In this document: in pieces, positions 50,909 to 60,238 of the stretch
Position numbering within the stretch: position 1 is the stretch's first letter
Layout: each line of letters opens with the position of its first letter
NCBI RefSeq assembly: GCF_021088345.1
Contig: NZ_CP088156.1
Location: forward strand, 3,720,001 to 3,784,000
From: Bradyrhizobium ontarionense
Lineage (GTDB): Bacteria; Pseudomonadota; Alphaproteobacteria; Rhizobiales; Xanthobacteraceae
Length of the DNA stretch: 64,000 bases
Direction of reading: 5' to 3'
Program-made: the position numbers and the translations under genes
The notes under the pieces: model-generated
Database searches by the model: none
What the model saw: the letters and a program-made list of their open reading frames with translations, nothing else
What the model was told of the DNA's origin: nothing

Positions 50909-51055
50909 ACGGTGTCGGGCGGCGAGCTCGGTGGTTTTCGTGGGATTTGGGTCACGGACCGCCGCCACATACCGGCCTCACGGCGGCGTGGGTTGCGAAA
51001 CCTGGAGGTTTATGGCCTGTCTGCGATGGATTTTGATTTATGCCAGGGGATGTAA

Positions 51056-51628
51056 ATGAAGCGTTTTTTTGCTTTGGGAATTGCTGCGGTCGCCTTGCTG
51101 TCGGGTGCCGGAATGGCGCGCGCGGAAATGTTCGACACGCGTGACGTCTTCGGTGGCGGGCCGAACTTCTTCCAGGGCGGCGTCAGCCCGATTCCGCGCC
51201 AGACGGTGATGTACGACGGTCAGTATGCGCCCGGCACGATCATCGTGAACACCGCCGAGCGCCGGCTCTATCTGGTGCTGCCGAACGGCCAGGCGCTGCG
51301 CTACGGCATCGGCGTCGGCCGCGACGGGTTCCGCTGGAGCGGCGTGCATCGCATCACCGCGAAGAAGGAATGGCCGGCCTGGACCCCGCCCTCGCAGATG
51401 CTGCGGCGCCGCCCCGACCTGCCGCGCCACATGGCCGGCGGCATCGAAAACCCGCTCGGCGCCCGCGCGATGTATCTCGGTTCCACGCTCTACCGCATCC
51501 ATGGCTCCAACGAGCCGGAGACGATCGGTCAGGCCGTGTCATCGGGCTGCTTCCGCATGACCAATGACGACGTCACCGACCTCTATGACCGCGTCTCGGT
51601 CGGCGCCACCGTGATCGTCAAGAACTGA
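51056..51628 (+). CDS. Exported L,D-transpeptidase (YkuD/ErfK family)
   Basis: A 190-aa protein with a signal peptide (FFALGIAAVALLSGAGMARA) and one YkuD domain. The catalytic signature is present: His in RIHGSNEP and the nucleophile Cys in SSGCFRMTNDDV, followed by the closing VGATVIV strand. It crosslinks peptidoglycan through 3-3 bonds or attaches proteins to it in the periplasm. AGGGGAT lies six nt before the ATG. The DUF2927 gene follows after 17 nt, so they form a likely operon. Confidence 0.93.
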   Translation: MKRFFALGIAAVALLSGAGMARAEMFDTRDVFGGGPNFFQGGVSPIPRQTVMYDGQYAPGTIIVNTAERRLYLVLPNGQALRYGIGVGRDGFRWSGVHRITAKKEWPAWTPPSQMLRRRPDLPRHMAGGIENPLGARAMYLGSTLYRIHGSNEPETIGQAVSSGCFRMTNDDVTDLYDRVSVGATVIVKN

Positions 51629-51645
51629 CACCAAGACGGGCCAGA

Positions 51646-52488
51646 ATGTCGCGACGACGGACTGCTCATGCCGACCAAGGGCTCGCCGGCTTGCGGCGGT
51701 CCCCCCTGTGGCTGGTAGCCGTCGCGCTGACGTCGCTCTCGTTCATGACGGTCTCGCTGCCGGCCTCGACGGCCGAGATCCCGGCCATCGCCGCGCGCCA
51801 GCGCACCGAGAAGAAGGCGTTTACCGACGCCGAAATCACCGACGGCTTCTTCAAGACCGCGTTCGGCGCCGAATATCATCTCGCCGGGCGGGTCGACCGG
51901 ATCAGGAAGTACGGCACGCCGGTGCGCGTGTTCGCCGATGGCCGCCGCGCCGACCGCAAGGCGCAGCTCGCCAAGGTCGTCGGCGACATCGCCGCGCACA
52001 TCCGCAATCTCGACATCGCCATGACCGAAAGCGACGACAACGCCAATGTCCGGGTCAAGCTGGTGCGCGACCGCGACCTCTACCACACCATCAGCCAGGC
52101 CTATGGCAGCGAGCGCGCACGCGAGATCAAGACCTCGCTCGACCCGCAATGCCTGTCCGGCTTCCGCAAGAACGAAGCGTTCGAGATCGAGCATTCCGAC
52201 GTGATCCTGACCGTCGACAACGGCGATTTCGTCTTTCTCGATTGCGCCTATGAGGAGCTGCTGCAGTCGCTCGGCCCGATCAACGACACATCGAGCGTGC
52301 CCTGGACCATGTTCAACGACAACGTCTCGATGGGCTTCTTCGACGTCTACGACCAGTACATCCTCAACGTGCTCTACGATCCGCGCGTCAAGGCCGGCAT
52401 GACGCTCACCGAGGTCAAGGCCGTGCTGCCGGACGTGCTCACCGACGTCCGCGCCTGGGTGAAGCAGGTGAATAATCTGGCGGAGTGA
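51646..52488 (+). CDS. Exported DUF2927 domain protein
   Basis: A 280-aa protein with a hydrophobic N-terminal segment (PLWLVAVALTSLSFMTVSLPAS) that is a signal peptide or anchor. The DUF2927 domain follows: AFTDAEITDGFFKTAFGAEYH, RKYGTPVRVFAD, then NVRVKLVRDRDL, CLSGFRKN and EELLQSLGPINDTS. DUF2927 proteins resemble inactive or divergent metallopeptidase-like periplasmic proteins; function is unknown. Co-encoded with the L,D-transpeptidase, hence possibly cell-wall related. Confidence 0.82.
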   Translation: MSRRRTAHADQGLAGLRRSPLWLVAVALTSLSFMTVSLPASTAEIPAIAARQRTEKKAFTDAEITDGFFKTAFGAEYHLAGRVDRIRKYGTPVRVFADGRRADRKAQLAKVVGDIAAHIRNLDIAMTESDDNANVRVKLVRDRDLYHTISQAYGSERAREIKTSLDPQCLSGFRKNEAFEIEHSDVILTVDNGDFVFLDCAYEELLQSLGPINDTSSVPWTMFNDNVSMGFFDVYDQYILNVLYDPRVKAGMTLTEVKAVLPDVLTDVRAWVKQVNNLAE

Positions 52489-52754
52489 GGAGCTTTGGCA
52501 GCTGTTGAGAGCTCAGACGCCGCCGGAAACTCCACTGTCGTCCCGGGCAGTTGCTTACGACGCGCCAGCGTTGTCAGGACGCCGCCCCGGGGACCCACGC
52601 CGCGGCCCTGCAATCAGGCACACTGAGAGCCACATTCTTCCAACAAACGGATTCGGTGGTTATGGGTCCCGGCATTCGCCGGGACGACACCGAGTGTTTG
52701 GTGACGGCGTACCTCATTAGTAATCGACAGAAGTAACCGACAGATCGCCGTCAG

Positions 52755-53906
52755 CTACCTGCAGATCCCCTTCAGTGCGCGCCATTCATCCGAGCTCAGC
52801 AGGGGCGGCCCGCTCGCCGGGAGGTCCTCGGCGCGCATGCGGGCGAGGCGGTCCTCGGTGAGCGGATGGCTCGCCCACAGCGACGGCCGCTTGCCGTCCT
52901 CCTTGCCGGTGATGCGGAACATCAGCTCGCCCATCGGCCGCGTCGGCCGGCCGAGCTGGTGCATCACTTGAATGGCGAAACTGTCGGCGGCCGCTTCCGC
53001 CTCGCGGGAATAGGAGGCGTTGACGATCGTCCGCGACGCGAAGATCGCAGCGCCGGCGCCGGTGATGTCGCCGAACAGCAGCCCGATCAGGAACGAGCTG
53101 CCGCCATTGTGGATCAGCTGCCGCAGATTGTCGCGATGCTTCAGATGGCCGAGCTCATGCGCCAGGATGCCGGCGATCTCGTCGGGATCGTCGGCCTTGT
53201 CGAGCAGCCCCCTCAGCAGGAAGAACCGCCCGCCCGGCAGCGCGAAGGCGTTCGGAATCGGTGTATCCAGCACCTGCGACGCAATGGTGTCGTCGAGGCC
53301 GGCCGGCGCACGCAGCGCCGTGACCAGCTTGCCGAACGCGGCCTGTCCGGCCGCCTCGCTACAGACCTTGTTTCCGAAAACGGTGTTAATCTGCACCACC
53401 GCGGCTTCGCCGAGATGCCGCTCCATGCTCGGGGGGACCAGCGGGGTCAGCCGGTCGGCGGCGAACGGGATCACGACCAGCACGAGCGTGACGATCGAGG
53501 CTGAGGCGGCCAGCGACCAGCCGGTGATGCGCGCGATCGCGCCGCGCGTCACCCGGTTCTCGTCGATATGGCTGCAACGCGCGATCAGTTCGGCCGCGAC
53601 AGCCGCATCGCGGACCTCCAGGCGCGCCAACGGCGCGGCCGACAAGCAGCTGGCGCGCAGCGTGCCACTCGGAGCATCGACGCGCCGGATGTCGGCATAG
53701 GGCCAGGAGACGTAATTGTCGGCGCTGCGCATCACCAGCTGATTGGCGAAGCCGATCGTGACGGTCTGCCGCCGGTTTGACAGCCCGTCGAAATAGGTCG
53801 CAGGGCCGCCGGGCGCGGCGGCCGGCTCCACCGATGCCCCGTCGACATCCCGTCGCTCCGCACCGAGCTCGGGATCAGAATCCGGCGACGTCGAGTCCAT
53901 CGGCAA
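52755..53906 (-). CDS. M48 family metalloprotease, membrane-associated
   Basis: 383 aa. The N-terminal 110 residues form a small beta domain (YFDGLSNRRQTVTIGFANQ) often preceding M48 proteases. A TM segment follows (SLAASASIVTLVLVVIPFAA, about 148-167), then the peptidase with zinc motif HELGHLKH near residue 249 and the third ligand Glu in SREAEAAADSFA. Such proteases do envelope quality control (BepA/YfgC-like). The start overlaps the end of the upstream DUF898 gene by 32 nt (26 if ATG 53900 is used), indicating coupled translation. Confidence 0.9.
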   Translation of the reverse strand: MPMDSTSPDSDPELGAERRDVDGASVEPAAAPGGPATYFDGLSNRRQTVTIGFANQLVMRSADNYVSWPYADIRRVDAPSGTLRASCLSAAPLARLEVRDAAVAAELIARCSHIDENRVTRGAIARITGWSLAASASIVTLVLVVIPFAADRLTPLVPPSMERHLGEAAVVQINTVFGNKVCSEAAGQAAFGKLVTALRAPAGLDDTIASQVLDTPIPNAFALPGGRFFLLRGLLDKADDPDEIAGILAHELGHLKHRDNLRQLIHNGGSSFLIGLLFGDITGAGAAIFASRTIVNASYSREAEAAADSFAIQVMHQLGRPTRPMGELMFRITGKEDGKRPSLWASHPLTEDRLARMRAEDLPASGPPLLSSDEWRALKGICR

Positions 53907-55017
53907 ACCCCTCGCCGAGCGCGCTGGCCAGATCGCCCTTGGCGGCGACGTTGGCCATGGCCTCGATGCCGTGCACCTGGATTGAGGCCAGCACCGTCGC
54001 CCACATATCGCGCACCAGATAGAGGCGCATCACGACGTTGAGTGCCAGGATCAGCGCGATGTAACCGAGCGCCATCGCAACCAGCATCGGCACGTGATTG
54101 GCGTAAAACTGGATCGGCGACAGATCGTCAGGGTCCGGCCCTGACAGGCTCGCGGTCAGCGCAGCCACCCCGCCGAAATAGACGGAGGAGACGAGCGACA
54201 GCAGGAAGAACCAGCCGATGACCTTCCAGTACAGGCCGTAAAAGGCATTTCCGGGCAAGTTCGATTCGAGGCGAACGCCACTGAAGCGGATACCCGACAG
54301 CCACCAGCGCCATTCAACGGCCTTGAGCTGCGCATAGACGAAGGGCAGCAGTGGAAACAGCACGAGCGCAAATGGCGCAACAAGCCAGAGATACCACGCC
54401 CGCTTGAAGAACTCCCAGCCGCGTCCCTCGAAATCACCGCGCAGGTCGCCATAGTGCGAGTGCTGCATCTTGTAGCGCTCGAGCGCGGCGGCCCGCCACG
54501 GCCAGGCCAGCCCCAGTGTGACAACGGCCAACAGCGTCCACAGCATGGCGCGTCCGGCATAGGCCCAGCCTGAGCCGTCCATCCAGAACCGCACCCCGCG
54601 CCACACCGTGCGCGTCAGCCGGTAGCGCCGCGCGCGATAGATCGCGAACTGACCGAACGCATAGAAGGAAATCACCAGCGGCACGCTGGCAAAGCCCTGA
54701 TAGCGCTCGGCTTCGACGCTGACGACAAAATAGGCAAGGTAGATCGGGACCAGGATCGCCATCGCGAACAGGAAGCCGATCAACAGCTCCTTGCCGCGGC
54801 CGGTATACTCGGCGGAATCGCCATCGACGGCCGTGTTGACCCACAGATGCCGACGGATGTCGGTCGCGAGCCAGAAGCGATAGAAGCCCAGCGTGATCAG
54901 TTCGATGGCCGCACCGCGGCTGACCAGCCTGAAGAACTCGCCGCGAACGCCGGAAAACCCCGCCGTCAACGGCGGAAGCGGCGGCGGCTGCTGCGGAACG
55001 TAACTCATCTGGTTCAC
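53875..55017 (-). CDS. DUF898 (YjgN family) polytopic membrane protein
   Basis: A 380-aa inner-membrane protein with several TM helices (ELLIGFLFAMAILVPIYLAY, AGRAMLWTLLAVVTLGLAWPW, WLVAPFALVLFPLLPFVYA, VIGWFFLLSLVSSVYFGGVA, LVAMALGYIALILALNVVM) and the family's amphipathic RGGEFFRL-like start (GVRGEFFRLVSRG) and YTGRGKELLIG. Function unknown. In many proteobacteria it precedes an M48 protease gene exactly as here. ATG 55008 (three codons in) is an alternative start. Confidence 0.9.
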   Translation of the reverse strand: MNQMSYVPQQPPPLPPLTAGFSGVRGEFFRLVSRGAAIELITLGFYRFWLATDIRRHLWVNTAVDGDSAEYTGRGKELLIGFLFAMAILVPIYLAYFVVSVEAERYQGFASVPLVISFYAFGQFAIYRARRYRLTRTVWRGVRFWMDGSGWAYAGRAMLWTLLAVVTLGLAWPWRAAALERYKMQHSHYGDLRGDFEGRGWEFFKRAWYLWLVAPFALVLFPLLPFVYAQLKAVEWRWWLSGIRFSGVRLESNLPGNAFYGLYWKVIGWFFLLSLVSSVYFGGVAALTASLSGPDPDDLSPIQFYANHVPMLVAMALGYIALILALNVVMRLYLVRDMWATVLASIQVHGIEAMANVAAKGDLASALGEGFADGLDVAGF

Positions 55018-55220
55018 GGCTCACGCCTCCGAAACACGCAATGACATACAATATACCTCGGGTATCTGTCGCCGGGGCGACTCCGAGGTTCGACGTTGCA
55101 GCGCATTTTGTACGCAACTCGGCCGGAAAAAAACACCGGCTTGGGCGGCGCCCGATAAATATCGCTATCTGCCCGATGAGCGCACAGGCCGCTCCCCGCG
55201 CCTTCGTCCCGCTCAACCCT

Positions 55221-56393
55221 TCAGGACGTCTTGTCGAACAATTCCCGGCCGATCAGCATGCGCCTGATCTCGCTGGTGCCGGCGCCGATCTCGTAGAGCT
55301 TGGCGTCACGCAGCAGCCGTCCGGTCGAATAATCGTTGATGTAGCCGTTACCGCCGAGCAGTTGGATCGCATCGAGCGCGCACTGCGTCGCCTTCTCCGC
55401 CGCAAACAGAATTGCCCCCGCCGCGTCCTCGCGCGTGGTCTCGCCGCGATCGCAGGCCTTGGCCACGGCGTAGACGTAGGCGCGCGCGGCATTCATCGTC
55501 GTGTACATGTCGGCGACCTTGCCTTGAACGAGCTGGAAGGTGCCGATCGGCTGGCCGAACTGCTTGCGCTCGTGCACGTAAGGCAGCACCGCGTCCATGC
55601 AGGCCTGCATGATGCCGAGGGGGCCCGCCGCCAGCACCGCGCGCTCGTAGTCGAGGCCGCTCATCAGTACGTTCACGCCGCGCCCGACCTGCCCCAGCAC
55701 GTTCTCCTCGGGCACCTCGCAATCCTCGAACACGAGCTCGCAGGTGTCGGAGCCGCGCATGCCGAGCTTGTCGAGCTTCTGCGCGGTCGAGAAACCCTTC
55801 ATGCCCTTCTCGATGAGGAAGGCAGTGATGCCGCGGGGCCCGCCTTGCGGATCGGTCTTGGCATAGACCACCAGCGTCTCCGCGATCGGACCGTTGGTGA
55901 TCCACATCTTGCTGCCGTTGAGGACGAAGCGGTCGCCCTTTTTGTCGGCCCGCGTCTTCATCGAGACCACGTCGGAGCCGGCCTGCGGCTCGGACATCGC
56001 CAGCGCGCCGACATGCTCGCCCGAGATCAGCTTGGGCAGGTATTTGCGCTTCTGCGCCTCGTTGCCGTTACGGCGAATCTGGTTGACGCAGAGATTGGAA
56101 TGCGCGCCGTAGGACAGACCGACCGAGGCCGAGGCGCGCGAGATCTCCTCCATGGCGATGCAGTGCTCAAGGTAGCCCAAGCCCGCGCCACCATAGTCCT
56201 CTTCGACCGTGATGCCGTGCAGGCCGAGCTCGCCAATCCGGGGCCAGAGGTCGCGCGGAAACTGGTTGGAGCGGTCGATCTCGGCCGCGCGCGGTGCGAT
56301 TTCGTTCTGCGAGAAACTGGCCACCGTCTCGCGGATCGCGTCCGCAGTCTCGCCGAGATCGAAATTGAACATGCGCTGCGCGTTGGCGATCAT
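55221..56393 (-). CDS. ivd: Isovaleryl-CoA dehydrogenase
   Basis: A 390-aa FAD enzyme of leucine degradation converting isovaleryl-CoA to 3-methylcrotonyl-CoA. It contains [18 protein letters not shown] at the start, ACAD signatures [18 protein letters not shown] and [22 protein letters not shown], and the IVD-type catalytic Glu in [16 protein letters not shown] rather than near the C-terminus as in other acyl-CoA dehydrogenases. The frame reaches 56468, but ATG 56393 has AGGAGG eight nt upstream and gives the usual N-terminus. The rest of the leucine pathway is not in the window. It is divergent from the first P450 gene. Confidence 0.94.
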   Translation of the reverse strand: MIANAQRMFNFDLGETADAIRETVASFSQNEIAPRAAEIDRSNQFPRDLWPRIGELGLHGITVEEDYGGAGLGYLEHCIAMEEISRASASVGLSYGAHSNLCVNQIRRNGNEAQKRKYLPKLISGEHVGALAMSEPQAGSDVVSMKTRADKKGDRFVLNGSKMWITNGPIAETLVVYAKTDPQGGPRGITAFLIEKGMKGFSTAQKLDKLGMRGSDTCELVFEDCEVPEENVLGQVGRGVNVLMSGLDYERAVLAAGPLGIMQACMDAVLPYVHERKQFGQPIGTFQLVQGKVADMYTTMNAARAYVYAVAKACDRGETTREDAAGAILFAAEKATQCALDAIQLLGGNGYINDYSTGRLLRDAKLYEIGAGTSEIRRMLIGRELFDKTS

Positions 56394-56617
56394 GGCGGCG
56401 GCCTCCTGCACTTCTTCTGCTTTGCAACAATCGATCGTAGCCATATTCCGTGGCGTGGCGCTTGTCACGCCCGGCGTCCTGCAAAAGAGCAGCGCTGCGA
56501 CGCAAGACCGCCCATGCGGCGCCCGGTAAACTCCGCGCTTGCCCCTCGATCCCGGGCAGGATGTAATTGCACCAGATTGCGCCGGGCGCCAAGAACCCGG
56601 CGATCAGGGAGATATCC

Positions 56618-57913
56618 ATGCAAGGGACCACAGAGCTCGCCGACGCGCGTCGGCCGATCGTGGCGCGCGAACCGATGATCGACGCCGCAACGCGGCGCGC
56701 AGCCTCGCTGCCGCTGGCCGAATTCGATCCCGGTCATCCCGAGCTGTTCCGGACCGACACGCACTGGCCCTATTTCGACCGGCTACGCCGCGAGGACCCG
56801 GTGCATTACTGCAAGGAGTCGATGTTCGGGCCGTACTGGTCGATCACACGCTACGACGACATCATGGAGATCGAGACCAATCACGCGGTGTTCTCCTCGG
56901 CCTCGGCGCTCGGCGGCATCACCATCCGCGACGTCGATCCCGATCTGCGCCGCGAGAGCTTCATCGCGATGGATCCGCCGCGTCATGCCGCGCAGCGCAA
57001 GACCGTGGCACCGATGTTCACGCCGACGCATCTCGACGAGCTCGCGATCAACATCCGCAAGCGTTCGGCCGAGTGCCTGGACAATCTGCCTGTTGGCGAG
57101 GTGTTCGACTGGGTCGACCGCGTCTCGATCGAGCTGACCACGCAGATGCTGGCGGTGCTGTTCGACTTCCCCTGGGAGGACCGCGGCAAGCTGACGCGCT
57201 GGTCCGATATCGCGACCACGCTTCCCGGTCCTGACGGGCTGGTCGCGACCGAGGACGAACGGCAGGCCGAGCTGATGGAGTGCGCGCGCTATTTCACGCG
57301 GCTCTGGCAGGAGCGCATCAACCAGCCGCCGAAGAGCGACCTGTTGTCGATGATGGCCCACAGCGAGGCCACCCGCGACATGGACCCCAGGAACTTCCTC
57401 GGCAATCTCGTGCTGCTGATCGTCGGCGGCAACGACACCACGCGAAACACGATGTCCGGCAGCCTCTACGCGCTGAGCCAGAATCCCGACCAGTATCGCA
57501 AGCTCAAGGACAATCCGGCCCTGATCGACAGCTTCGTGCCGGAGGTGATCCGCTGGCAGACGCCGCTCGCCCACATGCGGCGCACGGCGCTGGCCGACAT
57601 CGAGTTCCGCGGCAAGCAGATCCGGAAAGGCGACAAGGTCGTGATGTGGTATGTCTCGGGCAACCGCGACGAGGCCGCGATCGCGCGTCCCTATGATTTC
57701 ATCATCGACCGTACCAGGCCGCGCCAGCATCTGTCGTTCGGCTTCGGCATCCACCGCTGCGTCGGATTGCGATTGGCCGAGCTGCAACTGAAGATCATCT
57801 GGGAGGAGATCCTGACGCGATTCGATCATATCGACGTGATCGGCGAGCCGAAGCGGGTCTATTCCAGCTTCGTGAAGGGATATGAAACATTGCCGGTGCG
57901 AATTACAGCGTAA
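56618..57913 (+). CDS. Cytochrome P450, CYP153-like (alkane/fatty acid terminal hydroxylase)
   Basis: A 431-aa soluble class I P450. I-helix GGNDTTRN, K-helix EVIRWQ (ExxR), and heme loop FGFGIHRCVGLRLAELQ. The flanking phrases (HWPYFDRLRREDPVHYC, GPYWSITRYDDIM, VWYVSGNRDE-like MWYVSGNRDEAAI) are those of the CYP153 family, which hydroxylates the terminal carbon of medium-chain alkanes and fatty acids. ATG 56618 follows GGGAGA. The usual ferredoxin and ferredoxin reductase genes are not adjacent, so electrons must come from elsewhere. It is paralogous to the next gene. Confidence 0.92.
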   Translation: MQGTTELADARRPIVAREPMIDAATRRAASLPLAEFDPGHPELFRTDTHWPYFDRLRREDPVHYCKESMFGPYWSITRYDDIMEIETNHAVFSSASALGGITIRDVDPDLRRESFIAMDPPRHAAQRKTVAPMFTPTHLDELAINIRKRSAECLDNLPVGEVFDWVDRVSIELTTQMLAVLFDFPWEDRGKLTRWSDIATTLPGPDGLVATEDERQAELMECARYFTRLWQERINQPPKSDLLSMMAHSEATRDMDPRNFLGNLVLLIVGGNDTTRNTMSGSLYALSQNPDQYRKLKDNPALIDSFVPEVIRWQTPLAHMRRTALADIEFRGKQIRKGDKVVMWYVSGNRDEAAIARPYDFIIDRTRPRQHLSFGFGIHRCVGLRLAELQLKIIWEEILTRFDHIDVIGEPKRVYSSFVKGYETLPVRITA

Positions 57914-57929
57914 CCGATTCATGAGTTCC

Positions 57930-58048
57930 GTCATTGCGAGGAGCCGAAGGTGACGTGGCAATCCAGACTGTCTTCTTAGCCCTGGATTGCTTCGCGGAGC
58001 CTGTCATCCGGCCGCGCTTCGCGCGGTCCGGGTGGCTCGCAATGACGG
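57930..58048. repeat. Palindromic intergenic repeat (TCATTGCGAG...CTCGCAATGA)
   Basis: An imperfect inverted repeat about 119 bp long between the two P450 genes. The ends read TCATTGCGAGGAGC and GGTGGCTCGCAATGA, and inner arms read GGCAATCCAG and CTGGATTGCT. This matches the type of REP-like element scattered in Bradyrhizobium-like genomes. It can form a long stem in RNA and may act as a terminator or stability element. Confidence 0.85.
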
Positions 58049-58107
58049 AGAGCAACCATATTTGATGACGTGTTGAGGCTGGAGCGACGCTCCAGGAAAG
58101 GACCCCC

Positions 58108-59379
58108 ATGACCGTTCAGGCCGCGATCCGTTCCGACCACGCCGATCTGCTGCGCGAGGCGCGGCTCGCGGCCTATTCCACGCCGCTGGAGGATTTCCAT
58201 CCCGGCGCGCCGCGGCTGTTCCAGAGCGACACGATCTGGCCCTGGTTCGAGCGGCTGCGCAAGGAGGCCCCGGTGCACTACTGCACCAAGGCGCCGATCG
58301 AGCCCTATTGGTCGGTGACTCGGTATCACGACATCATGCATGTCGACACCAACCACGCGATCTTCTCCTCCGACGTCAGCAACGGCGGCATCATGATCCG
58401 CGATGTGGCACCCGGCTACGAGTGGCCGAGCTTCATCGCGATGGACGAGCCTGTTCACGGCGAGCAGCGCAAGACCGTGTCGCCGATGTTCACGCCCGAT
58501 CACCTCGATGAGCTCGCCGTGCTGATCCGGCAGCGTTCGGCGAAGGTGCTGGATTCGCTGCCGCGCAACGAGACCTTCAACTGGGTCGAGAAGGTCTCGA
58601 TCGAGCTGACGACGCAGATGCTGGCGACCTTGTTCGACTTTCCGTTCGAGCAGCGACGCAAGCTGACGCGCTGGTCGGACGTGTCCACCGCGCTGCCCAA
58701 GAGCGGCATCGTCTCGTCGGAGGAGGAGCGCCGGCGCGAGCTCGCCGAATGCGCCGAGACCTTCGGCCGGCTCTGGAAGGCGCGCCAGGCCGAGCCCGGG
58801 CGCGACCTGATCTCGATGATGGCGCACAGCGAGGCGACGCGCCACATGACGCCGGACAATCTGATGGGCAATCTGATCCTGCTCATCGTCGGCGGCAACG
58901 ACACCACGCGCAACAGCATGACAGCCTCGGTGCTGGCGCTGAACGAGAACCCCGGCGAATATCAGAAGTTGCGCGACAATCCGGCGCTGATCGAGACCAT
59001 GGTGCCGGAGGTGATCCGCTGGCAGACGCCGCTCGCCCATATGCGGCGCACTGCGCTGGTCGACACCGAGCTTGGTGGCCAGAAGATCCGCAAGGGCGAT
59101 CGGGTCGTGATGTGGTACGTCTCGGGCAACCGCGACGAGGAGGTGATCGAGAACCCCGACGCCTTCATCATCGACCGCAAGCGGCCGCGCATCCACCTCT
59201 CCTTCGGCTTCGGCATCCACCGCTGCGTCGGCATGCGCCTCGCCGAGCTGCAGCTGCGCATCGTCTGGCAGGAGATCCTCAAGCGCTTCGACCGCATCGA
59301 GGTCGTCGGCGAGCCGAAGCGGGTCTATTCCAGCTTCGTGCGCGGCTACGAATCGCTGCCGGTGCGCATACCGGGGTGA
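58108..59379 (+). CDS. Cytochrome P450, CYP153-like, tandem paralogue
   Basis: A 423-aa P450 with the same CYP153 signs as its neighbour: I-helix GGNDTTRN, EVIRWQ, heme loop FGFGIHRCVGMRLAELQ, ending YSSFVRGYESLPVRIPG. The two proteins look about two-thirds identical by eye along their length and differ mostly in the N-terminal 60 residues and the F-G region (LPKSGIVSSEEERRRELAEC versus LPGPDGLVATEDERQ), where substrate specificity is set. ATG 58108 is preceded by GGAAAGGA. A gene duplication with specialisation for chain length is the likely history. Confidence 0.92.
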   Translation: MTVQAAIRSDHADLLREARLAAYSTPLEDFHPGAPRLFQSDTIWPWFERLRKEAPVHYCTKAPIEPYWSVTRYHDIMHVDTNHAIFSSDVSNGGIMIRDVAPGYEWPSFIAMDEPVHGEQRKTVSPMFTPDHLDELAVLIRQRSAKVLDSLPRNETFNWVEKVSIELTTQMLATLFDFPFEQRRKLTRWSDVSTALPKSGIVSSEEERRRELAECAETFGRLWKARQAEPGRDLISMMAHSEATRHMTPDNLMGNLILLIVGGNDTTRNSMTASVLALNENPGEYQKLRDNPALIETMVPEVIRWQTPLAHMRRTALVDTELGGQKIRKGDRVVMWYVSGNRDEEVIENPDAFIIDRKRPRIHLSFGFGIHRCVGMRLAELQLRIVWQEILKRFDRIEVVGEPKRVYSSFVRGYESLPVRIPG

Positions 59380-59435
59380 GTTCCCGTCGATCGGGTCCAT
59401 TCCACACGACCATTCGTTTGGTCGACCGCATGGGG

Positions 59436-59558
59436 CCTCACGGTTCGAGACGCCGCTGCGCGGCTCCTCACCATGAGGGCAGGCAGTTGCCTGAATGAGC
59501 GGGCCCCAAGACCCTCATGGTGAGGAGCGCCGCTTGCGGCGCGTCTCGAACCATGAGG
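59436..59558. repeat. Inverted pair of CCTCATGGTTCGAGACGC-type palindromic repeats
   Basis: One copy at 59436-59479 and an inverted copy at 59512-59558. Each is itself a near-palindrome with ends CCTCA(T/C)GG and CC(A)TGAGG and a G/C inner stem. The same element recurs as an inverted pair at 62.2 kb. It fills most of the 304-bp gap before the ThDP decarboxylase genes. Confidence 0.85.
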
Positions 59559-59683
59559 CTCCGCTGCCTCTCGGACTATACAACTTCGGCATGGCCGCAT
59601 GAACCAGATGCGATGGGCCCCGACCTTCGTTTCTGCTAGATCACCTCCGCACCTTTGCGGGTGCGCATGAACCGCAGGACGCC

Positions 59684-60238
59684 ATGGCCGCTGCCGCACC
59701 GACCGACACACCGAGTACCGGCCCGGACTGGCCGCTCGCCATCTACGAGGCCCTGAAGTCCGCCGACGTCCGGCAGCTGTGCTACGTGCCCGATGCCGGA
59801 CACGCCCGCCTGATCCGGCTGACCCACGACGATCCCGCGATCGCGACCACCGTCCTCACCACCGAGGAGGAAGGCGTCGCGCTCGGCGCGGGCGCCTGGC
59901 TGGGCGGCCAGCGCGCGGTGCTGCTGATGCAGTCGAGCGGCGTCGGCAATTGCGTCAACATGTTCTCGCTGCTGGCGAGCTGCCGCTTCCCGTTCCTCAC
60001 CTTCGTCACGATGCGTGGCGAATGGGCCGAGTTCAATCCGTGGCAAGTGCCGATGGGCAAGGCGACGCAGTCCGCCTTCGAGATCATGGGCGTCACCGTG
60101 TTCCGGATGGAACGCCCCGAGGACGCCGGCGAGATCGCCGCCGCCGCGGCAACGCTCGCCTTCGACAGCGACCAGCCGATCGCGGTGCTGATCTCCCAGC
60201 GCATGATCGGCGCCAAGAAATGGACGGAGAACAAGTGA
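59684..60238 (+). CDS. ThDP-binding decarboxylase alpha subunit (ComD/phosphonopyruvate decarboxylase-like)
   Basis: A 184-aa protein equal to the PYR domain of ThDP enzymes: ALKSADVRQLCYVPDAGHARL, catalytic Glu in TTEEEGVALGAGAWLGG, and NMFSLLASCRFPFLTFVTMRG (first part shown). On its own it lacks the diphosphate-binding domain, which is supplied by the next gene (starts overlap, ATGA at 60235-60239 region). Split enzymes of this kind include sulfopyruvate decarboxylase ComDE. The 2-keto acid substrate here is unknown. Confidence 0.87.
   Translation: MAAAAPTDTPSTGPDWPLAIYEALKSADVRQLCYVPDAGHARLIRLTHDDPAIATTVLTTEEEGVALGAGAWLGGQRAVLLMQSSGVGNCVNMFSLLASCRFPFLTFVTMRGEWAEFNPWQVPMGKATQSAFEIMGVTVFRMERPEDAGEIAAAAATLAFDSDQPIAVLISQRMIGAKKWTENK

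Noticed and set aside
57976..59400. A 474-codon frame antisense to the second P450
   Set aside because: A similar shadow exists opposite the first P450, as expected from shared codon bias of paralogues rather than from coding.
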